From the NCBI RefSeq assembly GCF_003626575.1, contig NZ_RBDY01000005.1, positions 186,001 through 250,000 of the forward strand: 64,000 bases of DNA, given 5' to 3'. This DNA comes from Streptomyces radicis (GTDB lineage: Bacteria; Actinomycetota; Actinomycetes; Streptomycetales; Streptomycetaceae). Within the stretch, counting starts at the first letter, position 1. Each line of letters begins with the position of its first letter. The position numbers were made by a program, and so were the translations under genes. Under the pieces are notes generated by a model, which saw only the letters and a program-made list of their open reading frames with translations, was not told the DNA's origin and ran no database searches. This document shows positions 45,364-64,000 of the stretch, one piece after another.

Positions 45364-48300
45364 TCAGGCACCCCTCCCCCCGCCCCCGGCCAGCGCGCCC
45401 GCCGGGGTCAGCGCCGCGACCCAGCGGCACACCACGTCGGCCACCTCCCTGCCGTGGTCCGACATCATCGTGCAGTGGTCGCCCGGCACCTCGGCGGAGT
45501 CATGGGCCAGCGGCCAGACCGCGCGCCAGTCCGCGTCCTGCGTCATCGGCTCGTCGGGCGACCCGGGGATGCACCGTTCGGGCCGCACGAACAGCGTGGG
45601 CGCGAGCAGGGGCCCGGGGCGCCGCCCCTGGAACATCCGCATATAGGTGCCGGCCGCCGTGATCGCCGTGAAGTCCAGGGTGGCGAACGACCGCCTGCGC
45701 TCGAACAGTTCGTAGTCCAACGCCCTGCGCAGCCGCCCCGTCATGGCGTCCGGCGGATAGGTGTCGAGCAGCGCGAGGCCCGCGGGGCGGACCCCGACCG
45801 ACTCGAGGCGCGCCGCCACGGCGTGCGCCAGGAGGCCGCCCGACGAGTAGCCGAGCAGGGCGAAGGGCCGCGTCCCCGCGATCGCGGTGACCCGCTCGGC
45901 CATCACCTGGGCCAGCACGTCGAGCGTCGCGGCCAGCGGCTCACCGGCGCGGAAGCCGGGGACCCGGAGCACCGACAGGTCGACCAGCCCGCGGCAGTGC
46001 TCCGCCATGGTCGTGAACTGGACGACGCCGTCGACCGCGACCAGGGGCGGGAACGCGATGAGCGCGGGCGCCCCGGCCGCGGACGCGAGCCCTTCGGCCC
46101 CTGGGAGGTCGCCGTCGCCCGGGGTGAGCGCCGGAGCCGAGGGGGTGTCGAAGCGCTCCCGCAGGGCGGAGGCGCCTGCGGCCAGCATCTCGGCCTCCTT
46201 GGTGCGCCCGAGCAGCGCGATCTCGCGGAAGATCGCGCCCAGGCTCTCGACCCCCTGGCCCTCCGCCCCCTGGTCCTCCCACGGGGCGGCGATGGCCTGG
46301 CCCGCGGGCGCCCCGTCGCCCGCTGCGGCCGCCGCGGCCAGCTGGGTCTCCAGGTGGTCGGCCAGCGCCTCGGGCGTGGGGTGGCGGAAGGTGAGCGTCG
46401 CGGCGAGGCGGAGGCCGGTGGCGTTGTTGAGCCGGTTGCGCAGCTCGATCGACGTGAGCGAGTCGAAGCCGATCGCCTGGAAGCGCTGGTCGGCGTGGAC
46501 GGCCCCGGGGTCGGCGTGGCCGAGCACGGCCGCGGTCTGGGCCACCACCAGGTCGAGCAGGGCCCTGCGGCGCTCGGCCTCGGGGAGCGCGGCGAGACCG
46601 GCGCCCCGGCCCGCGTTCGTGCCCTGGCCCGTGGCCCGCGCCCTGGCGGGCCGGGCGTGGCCCGCCCCGCCCGCGGCCATGCCGCGCAGCAGCGGGGAGC
46701 CGGTGCCGGTGGCGGCCATCTCCCTGATCGCGTCGGGGTCGAGGCGGCCCGCCACCAGCATCGGCTCGCCCGTGGTGAGGGCGGCGTCGAGCAGCGCGAG
46801 TCCCTCGGCCGAGGTGAACGGCGCGACGCCCGCGCGGTTGACCCGCCGCTGGTCCACGTCGTCGAGCGCCTCGGTCATCCCGCCGCGCTCCGCCCACATG
46901 CCCCAGGCCAGGGACAGGGCGGGCAGCCCCGCCGCGGCGCGGTGCCTGGCGAGCGCGTCGAGGAAGGCGTTGGCCGCGGCGTATCCGCTCTGCCCCGCGG
47001 CGCCGAGCGTGCCGGTCATGGAGGAGAACAGCACGAACGCGGACAGGTCGAGGCCCGCGGTCAGCTCGTGCAGGTGCGCCGCCCCGTTGGCCTTGGGGCG
47101 CAGCACCGTGTCGAGCCCGGTCGCCGTGGTGGCCTCCACGACCCGGTCGTGCAGCGCGCCCGCGGTGTGCACGACGGCGGTCAGCGGGTGCTCGGCGGGG
47201 ACGCCGCCGAGCAGCCGGGCGACCTGCGCCCGGTCGGACACGTCGCACGCGGCGAGGGTGACGCGGGCGCCGAGCGCCTCGAGCCTGGCCCTGTCCTCGG
47301 CCGCCCCCGGCGCGTCGGGTCCCCGGCGCGAGGCGAGCAACAGGTGCCGCGCGCCATGGCGTTCGACGAGGTGGCGGGCCACGCGACGGGCCAGGGCCCC
47401 GGAGCCTCCGGTGATCAGCACCGTGCCCTCGGGGTCGAGCGGCCGGTGGAGGGTGAGGACCATCTTGCCGACGTGCCGCCCCTCGCGCATGTGGCGGAAC
47501 GCCTCGGGCGCGCGCCTGATGTCCCACGCGGTGACCGGCAGGGGCCGCAGCACGCCCCGGGCGAACAGCTCCATCAGCTCGGCGAACATGCGCCTGATGC
47601 GGTCGGGCCCCACGTCGAGCAGCAGGAACGCGTGGTAGGCGGCCCCCGGGTGGGCCAGGGCGATCTCGGCGGGGTCGCGGAGGTCGGCCACGCCGAGCTC
47701 GACGAACCGCCCGCCGGGGGCGAGCAGCCGCAGGGAGGCGTCGACGAACTCGCCCGCGGTCGCGTTGAGCACGACGTCCACGCCGCGCCCCTCGGTGACC
47801 TGGCGGAAGTACGGCTCGAACTCCACCGTGCGCGACGAGGCGATCTCCTCCTCGGTCATCCCCGCGGCGCGCAGCACGCCCCACTTGCCCTCGCTCGCCG
47901 TGCCGAGCACCCGGGCGCCGATGTGGCGGGCCAGCTGCACGGCGGCCATGCCGACCCCGCCCGCGGCGGAGTGGACCATGACGGTCTCGCCCGGCCGCAG
48001 CGCGGCCACCCCCATCAGGGCGTGCATGGCGGTGAGGAACGCCACGGGCACCGAGGCGGCCTGCGCGAACGACCAGTCGTCGGGGATCGTCGCGACCATC
48101 CGCCGGTCGGCGACGGCAAGCGGCCCGAACGCGCCAGGCCACACGCCCATGACGCGGTCGCCGGGCGCGAGGTCGGTCACCCCTGGGCCCGTCTCGACGA
48201 CGACGCCCGCGCCCTCGAGGCCGAGGATGCCGCCGTCGCCCGGCAGGACGCCGAGGGTGTTGAGGACGTCGCGGAAGTTCATGCCGCCCGCGCGCACGGC

Positions 48301-51300
48301 GATCCTGATCTGCCCCTTCGTCAGGGGCGCGGTGGCGTCGTCGCACACCACGGCGGTCAGGTGGTCGACGGTGCCGCGCTCGCCGACGTCGAGACGCCAG
48401 GCGGGCACCGCGGGGGGCGTGAGGGTGTCGGCGGCCGTCCCGGTCAGCCGGGGCACGTACAGGCGGCCGCCGCGGATGGCCGTCTGCGGCTCGCCGGACG
48501 CCAGGGCGCCGGGGAGGGCGGACCCCGAGACCTTCTCGCCGTCCCAGTCGACCAGCGCGAACCGTTCGGGGTGCTCGATCTGGGCGGAGCGCACCAGTCC
48601 CCAGACCGGCGCCTGGGCCACGTGCACCCCGCCGCCCCTGGTGCCGGGGTCGACGGCGTTGCGGGTGATCACGGCGAGCCGCGCGGCCGCCCAGCGCTCG
48701 TCGGCCAGCCAGGCCCGCACCTGGGCGAGCGCGGCGCGGGCGCCCGCGCGGGCCCCCGCCGCGGGGCCGCTGCCCGCCTTGGCCGCGGGCACGGACCACA
48801 CCACGCCGCGGGGCGCGGGCTCTTCGCCCGCGTCGACGGCGGCGGCCAGCCCGGCCAGGTCGGGGAAGTGCGCGACGGCGCCGAGGAGTTCGCCGGGGGC
48901 CTGGCCCACGACGACCCATCCGTCGGCGCGGCGGCCCGAGCGGCCCATCCGCAGGGGCAGGGCCTGCCACTCCTCCCTGAAGAGGGCGGCCCCGGTGTCG
49001 GCCTGGCGCAGCACGACCGACGCGATCGACGCGACGGGCGCGCCGCCCGCGTCGGCGAGGGTGACCTGGACGCCATCGCCCGCGTCGGCCCCGGCGATCC
49101 GCACCCGCAGCGCGGCGGCGCCCGGGGCGGCCACGCGGACGCCCGAGAAGGAGAACGGCGGCCCGAACGCGCCGAGGTCCCCGAGGGCGACGCCGTGCAG
49201 GGCGGCGTCAAGGAGCGCCGGATGGAGGGCGAACGACTCGGCGTCGACGGCCGTTCCGCCCGTGAGGGCCACCTCGGCGAAGACCTCGTCGCCGCGCCGC
49301 CAGGCCCGGGTGAGCCCCCGGAACTCGGGGCCCAGCTCCGACCCCCTGCGGGCCAGGTCCTCGTAGAAGCCGTCGAGGTCCACCGCTTCCGCGCCCGCGG
49401 GCGGCCACGCCTCGGCCCCGACCCGGGCCGCGGGATCGGCGGGCGCCGCGTTCCCCGGCGCGAGCGTGCCGTCGGCGTGCCGGGTCCAGGGCGCCTCGTC
49501 GCCGCCGTCGGACGCGCGGGCGAGGACGCGGAGCGCGCGGCGCCCCGAGGCGTCGGGCGCCTCGACCACCACGCGCAGGTCCTTGCCCCCGCGCTCGGGA
49601 ATGTCGAGGGGGGCCGTCAGCAGCAGCTCCTCCACAAGACCGCAGCCCGTCTCGTCGGCCGCCCGGAGCGCCAGCTCGACAAAGGCCGTGCCGGGCAGCA
49701 GCAGCCTGCCGTGCACGCGGTGCCCGGCCAGCCACGGTTGGGCGGACAGGGCGAGGCGCCCGGTGAACTCCACGCCGCCGCCCTCGGGTTGGCGGACCGC
49801 GGGGCCGAGCAGGTGGTGCCTGGCCTGCCGACCGCCGCGCGCACCGCCCCCACCGCCCGCGCCACTCCCACCGCTCCCGCCGAGACCGCCGCGCCAGTAG
49901 CGCTCGCGCTGGAAGGCGTAGGTGGGCAGCTCGACCGCGCGGGCGGCGCCCGGGCCCTCCCGGGTGAAGCAGCCGCTCCAGTCCACGGGCAGGCCATGGG
50001 TGAACGCGGCGGTCAACGCGTCGCCGAACGCCTCCACCTCGGGCCTGCCCCGGCGCTGGCTCGGCACGACCGCCGCGCCCCGGTCGCCGGCCAGGACCTC
50101 CTCGGCCATCGCGGTGAGCACCGCGTCGGGGCCGATCTCCACATACGCGGTGACGTCCTGCTCGCCCAGCACGCGCAGCCCGTCGAGGAAGCGCACGGGG
50201 TGGCGGACCTGGTCGACCCAGTACGCGGGGGTGCTCAGCAGGCCTGGCTCGGCGATCCTGCCGGTGAGGTTCGCGACGACGGGGATCTCGGGCTCGCCGA
50301 AGGTGACGCCGCGCAGCGCCTCGGCGAACGGGGCGAGCATCCCCTCCATCAGCGCGGAGTGGAACGCGTGCGACACCCGCAGCTGGTGGGTGCGGCGGCC
50401 ACGGGCGGCGAACGCGGCGGCCACCGCCTCGACCGCGGGCGAGGCGCCCGACACCACGACCGACGAGGGCCCGTTGACCGCGGACAGCCCCACCGCGCCC
50501 CGCGCGCCGACGCGTTCGATCTCCGCGCGCGCCTCCTCCTCCGTCGCCTCGACGGCGGCCATCGCGCCGCCCGCGGGCAGGGCCTGCATGAGCGAGGCGC
50601 GCGTGGCGACCAGCCGCGCGGCGTCGGGCAGGGAGAGCACGCCCGAGACGTGCGCGGCCGTGATCTCGCCGAGCGAGTGGCCGATCAGCAGGTCGGGCGT
50701 GACGCCCCAGGAGCGCCAGAGCCGGTACAGGGCCGTCTCGTAGGCGAAGAGCGCGGGCTGGGCGAGCCCGGTGCCGTCGAGCGCGACGGCCGTGGCGGCG
50801 TCGGTGCCGAAGACCGTCCGGCGCAGCGGCGAGGGCAGCAGCCCGTCGAACGCCGCGCAGACCCGGTCGAACTCCTCGGCGAAGACGGGGAACGCGCGGT
50901 GGAGGTGTCTGCCCATGCCGGGCCGCTGGGCGCCCTGCCCGGTGAAGAGGAACGCGGTGCGGCCCACGCGGGGCGTCGGCGTCGCCCCGTCGCGCGCCGG
51001 GTCACCGGCCGCGAGGGCCCTGAGCCCTTCGGTCAGCTCCCCGGTGTCCCGGCCCCACAGCACGGCGCGGTGGTCGAGCGCGGCCCGGCCCGTCGCCAGG
51101 GACAGGCCGATGTCGGCGGGGCGCGCGCCCTGGTGGTCATCGAGGTGGCGCAGCAGGCGCCGCGCCTGCTCCCGCAGGGCCGCGGGGCCGCGGCCCGAGA
51201 GCACCCAGGGCACCCTGCCGCCCGGCATGGCCGCCCCGTCGGCGGGGTCGGCGGTGCCCCTGCCCTGCGCGGCGGGGGCCTGTGCCTCGTCGGGGGCGGG

Positions 51301-52713
51301 CGCCTCAGGGGCCTGCTCGACGATGACGTGCGCGTTGGTGCCGCCGATCCCGAAGGCGGAGACGGCGGCCCTGCGCTCCCGGTCGGACGCGGGCCACGGG
51401 CGGGCCTCGGCGACCAGCTCGACGGCGCCGGACGACCAGTCGACGAACGGGGTCGGCGCGTCCACGTGCAGCGTCGCTGGCACGAGCCCGTGCCGGATCG
51501 CCAGCACGGTCTTGATCAGCCCCGCGACGCCGGCCGCGGCCTGCACATGGCCGATGTTGGACTTGAGCGCGCCGAGCAACAGCGGGCGCTCGGCGGGGCG
51601 TTCGGCGCCATAGGCGGCCAGGATCGCCTGGGCCTCGATGGGGTCGCCGAGCCGGGTGCCGGTGCCATGGGCCTCGACGACGTCGACATCGGCGGCGGCG
51701 AGGCCCGCGTTGGCCAGCGCCTCGCGGATGACCCGCTGCTGCGAGGGGCCGTTGGGCGCGGTGAGCCCGTTGGACGCGCCGTCCTGGTTGATCGCGCTGC
51801 CGCGCAGCACGGCCAGGACGCGGTGGCCGTTCCGCCGGGCGTCGGAGAGGCGTTCGAGCAGGACGAGGCCCACGCCCTCGGCCCAGCCCGTGCCGTCGGC
51901 CGCGGCGGCGAACGGCTTGCAGCGGCCGTCGGGCGCCAGGCCGCCCTGCCGCGAGAACTCGGCGAAGGCGATCGGCTGCACCATGACGGCGACGCCGCCG
52001 GCCAGCGCCAGGTCGCACTCGCCCGCCCGCAGCGCCTGAACGGCCATGTGCACGGCGACCAGGGACGACGAGCAGGCCGTGTCGACCGTGACCGCGGGGC
52101 CCTCGAGGCCGAGCGCGTAGGCGATGCGGCCCGAGAGCACGGCCATCGAGCCGCCGGTGAGGCTGTGGCCCGCGGTCTCCGCGGTGGCCAGGGCGCCCTC
52201 GCCGTAGCCGCTGGGGCTGGCGCCCGCGTAGACGCCGGTGCGGCTGGTGCGCAGGCCGCTCGGGTCGATCCCGGCCCGCTCCAGCGTCTCCCAGGCCAGC
52301 TCGAGCAGGTGCCGCTGCTGCGGGTCCATGGCGAGCGCCTCGCGGGGCGAGATGCCGAAGAACGCCGCGTCGAAGTCGCCCGCGCCGTCGAGGAATCCCC
52401 CCTCGGTGGGCGTCGCCCTGCCCTCGCTCCCCGCCTCGGGGCCGTAGACCTCGGCCAGGTCCCAGCCGCGGTCCGCGGGGATGGGGCCGATGGCGTCACG
52501 CCCTTCGGCGACCAGGTGCCACAGCTCCTCGGGCGTGGCGATGCCGCCGGGCAGCCGGCAGGCCATGCTGACGATCGCGATCGGCTCGCCGAGCCTGGCC
52601 TCCGTCTCGGCCAGGCGCTGCTTCGTCACGCGCAGGTCGGCCATCGTCTTCTTGAGGAAGTGACGCAGCTTGTCCTCGTTGGTGGATTGCACCGTGGAGG
52701 CCTCGTTGGCCAT
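45364..52713 (-). CDS. type I polyketide synthase, terminal module KS-AT-DH-ER-KR-ACP-TE
   Basis: A 2449-residue protein. An N-terminal docking coiled coil (about 8-42) precedes KS (43-465, Cys214, His349, His389), AT (585-900; GHSLGE with Ser680 and HAFH near 782, malonyl-type), DH (965-1235; HxxxGxxxxP from His998, Asp1169), ER (1440-1755; [12 protein letters not shown]), KR (1762-1950; Tyr1911, Asn1915; LHD at 1854-1856 instead of LDD), ACP (Ser2085) and TE (GYSSG with Ser2290, Asp2317, His2413). Every domain keeps its catalytic residues, so the last extension should be fully reduced and released. ATG 52713 has GGAGG upstream; ATG 52731 overlaps the preceding stop. The gene end adjoins dodecin. 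Confidence 0.95.
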   Translation of the reverse strand: MANEASTVQSTNEDKLRHFLKKTMADLRVTKQRLAETEARLGEPIAIVSMACRLPGGIATPEELWHLVAEGRDAIGPIPADRGWDLAEVYGPEAGSEGRATPTEGGFLDGAGDFDAAFFGISPREALAMDPQQRHLLELAWETLERAGIDPSGLRTSRTGVYAGASPSGYGEGALATAETAGHSLTGGSMAVLSGRIAYALGLEGPAVTVDTACSSSLVAVHMAVQALRAGECDLALAGGVAVMVQPIAFAEFSRQGGLAPDGRCKPFAAAADGTGWAEGVGLVLLERLSDARRNGHRVLAVLRGSAINQDGASNGLTAPNGPSQQRVIREALANAGLAAADVDVVEAHGTGTRLGDPIEAQAILAAYGAERPAERPLLLGALKSNIGHVQAAAGVAGLIKTVLAIRHGLVPATLHVDAPTPFVDWSSGAVELVAEARPWPASDRERRAAVSAFGIGGTNAHVIVEQAPEAPAPDEAQAPAAQGRGTADPADGAAMPGGRVPWVLSGRGPAALREQARRLLRHLDDHQGARPADIGLSLATGRAALDHRAVLWGRDTGELTEGLRALAAGDPARDGATPTPRVGRTAFLFTGQGAQRPGMGRHLHRAFPVFAEEFDRVCAAFDGLLPSPLRRTVFGTDAATAVALDGTGLAQPALFAYETALYRLWRSWGVTPDLLIGHSLGEITAAHVSGVLSLPDAARLVATRASLMQALPAGGAMAAVEATEEEARAEIERVGARGAVGLSAVNGPSSVVVSGASPAVEAVAAAFAARGRRTHQLRVSHAFHSALMEGMLAPFAEALRGVTFGEPEIPVVANLTGRIAEPGLLSTPAYWVDQVRHPVRFLDGLRVLGEQDVTAYVEIGPDAVLTAMAEEVLAGDRGAAVVPSQRRGRPEVEAFGDALTAAFTHGLPVDWSGCFTREGPGAARAVELPTYAFQRERYWRGGLGGSGGSGAGGGGGARGGRQARHHLLGPAVRQPEGGGVEFTGRLALSAQPWLAGHRVHGRLLLPGTAFVELALRAADETGCGLVEELLLTAPLDIPERGGKDLRVVVEAPDASGRRALRVLARASDGGDEAPWTRHADGTLAPGNAAPADPAARVGAEAWPPAGAEAVDLDGFYEDLARRGSELGPEFRGLTRAWRRGDEVFAEVALTGGTAVDAESFALHPALLDAALHGVALGDLGAFGPPFSFSGVRVAAPGAAALRVRIAGADAGDGVQVTLADAGGAPVASIASVVLRQADTGAALFREEWQALPLRMGRSGRRADGWVVVGQAPGELLGAVAHFPDLAGLAAAVDAGEEPAPRGVVWSVPAAKAGSGPAAGARAGARAALAQVRAWLADERWAAARLAVITRNAVDPGTRGGGVHVAQAPVWGLVRSAQIEHPERFALVDWDGEKVSGSALPGALASGEPQTAIRGGRLYVPRLTGTAADTLTPPAVPAWRLDVGERGTVDHLTAVVCDDATAPLTKGQIRIAVRAGGMNFRDVLNTLGVLPGDGGILGLEGAGVVVETGPGVTDLAPGDRVMGVWPGAFGPLAVADRRMVATIPDDWSFAQAASVPVAFLTAMHALMGVAALRPGETVMVHSAAGGVGMAAVQLARHIGARVLGTASEGKWGVLRAAGMTEEEIASSRTVEFEPYFRQVTEGRGVDVVLNATAGEFVDASLRLLAPGGRFVELGVADLRDPAEIALAHPGAAYHAFLLLDVGPDRIRRMFAELMELFARGVLRPLPVTAWDIRRAPEAFRHMREGRHVGKMVLTLHRPLDPEGTVLITGGSGALARRVARHLVERHGARHLLLASRRGPDAPGAAEDRARLEALGARVTLAACDVSDRAQVARLLGGVPAEHPLTAVVHTAGALHDRVVEATTATGLDTVLRPKANGAAHLHELTAGLDLSAFVLFSSMTGTLGAAGQSGYAAANAFLDALARHRAAAGLPALSLAWGMWAERGGMTEALDDVDQRRVNRAGVAPFTSAEGLALLDAALTTGEPMLVAGRLDPDAIREMAATGTGSPLLRGMAAGGAGHARPARARATGQGTNAGRGAGLAALPEAERRRALLDLVVAQTAAVLGHADPGAVHADQRFQAIGFDSLTSIELRNRLNNATGLRLAATLTFRHPTPEALADHLETQLAAAAAAGDGAPAGQAIAAPWEDQGAEGQGVESLGAIFREIALLGRTKEAEMLAAGASALRERFDTPSAPALTPGDGDLPGAEGLASAAGAPALIAFPPLVAVDGVVQFTTMAEHCRGLVDLSVLRVPGFRAGEPLAATLDVLAQVMAERVTAIAGTRPFALLGYSSGGLLAHAVAARLESVGVRPAGLALLDTYPPDAMTGRLRRALDYELFERRRSFATLDFTAITAAGTYMRMFQGRRPGPLLAPTLFVRPERCIPGSPDEPMTQDADWRAVWPLAHDSAEVPGDHCTMMSDHGREVADVVCRWVAALTPAGALAGGGGRGA

Positions 52714-52730
52714 GGGAACCGTTCCTCCCA

Positions 52731-64000
<11,270 letters not shown>

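Overview
The window reads as chromosome from a Streptomyces-type actinomycete. Base composition is very GC-rich with third-position G/C bias, GTG and TTG starts are common, and genes are often coupled by 4-base GTGA or ATGA overlaps. Gene families point the same way: HpnC/D/E, Streptomyces-style ATP-binding regulators, an ABC-F resistance protein, type I modular PKSs, and rare TTA (bldA-type) codons in two genes. I saw no tRNA, rRNA, insertion sequence or CRISPR array.

Layout. 1-2228: the end of a Wadjet-like condensin/nuclease defence operon (SMC-like ATPase fragment and Toprim nuclease) plus a small zinc-ribbon ORF. 2232-4695: a flavoprotein, a secreted lytic transglycosylase and a tyrosine phosphatase. 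4751-9124: a squalene operon (hpnC, hpnD, hpnE, polyprenyl synthase) with no squalene-hopene cyclase attached. 9247-16376: a seven-gene leftward cell-surface locus (DUF5941/CDP-alcohol transferase, nucleotidyltransferase, glycerol-1-phosphate-dehydrogenase-like enzyme, second CDP-alcohol transferase, glycosyltransferase, TagG/TagH exporter). I consider this the best candidate for an undescribed pathway: probably a polyol-phosphate-containing envelope polymer or glycolipid. 16574-18228: galE-like epimerase and type I IPP isomerase. 18265-27000: ATP-binding regulator, ABC exporter with a TTA codon, ABC-F protein with a long leader, acyl-ACP desaturase with palindromic operators, Tex. 27070-31776: a very large HEAT-repeat-like protein, a TetR regulator with a TTA codon, a second ATP-binding regulator. 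31828-37665: a four-gene beta-oxidation operon (acyl-CoA racemase/transferase, acyl-CoA dehydrogenase, thiolase, FadB-like) behind a promoter overlapping a KstR-like palindrome. 37824-41955: ROK regulator, a likely toxin-antitoxin pair, and a degenerate kinase fused to a ligand-binding receptor domain. 42164-45348: class V aminotransferase, long-form glyA behind a ZTP riboswitch, dodecin. 45364-64000: two modular PKS proteins, the upstream one running off the window.

How the parts work together. The isoprenoid genes (idi, polyprenyl synthase, hpnCDE) could carry IPP/DMAPP through farnesyl diphosphate to squalene; cyclisation must happen elsewhere or not at all. The surface locus has an internal logic: make a polyol phosphate, activate it with a nucleotide, transfer it by CDP-alcohol chemistry, glycosylate, export. 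The PKS pair reads, in biosynthetic order, (AT)-ACP / KS-AT-DH-KR-ACP / KS-AT-KR-ACP // KS-AT-DH-ER-KR-ACP-TE. The TE gene lies directly against housekeeping genes (dodecin, glyA), so 45364 looks like the cluster's right-hand border; the remainder lies beyond 64000.
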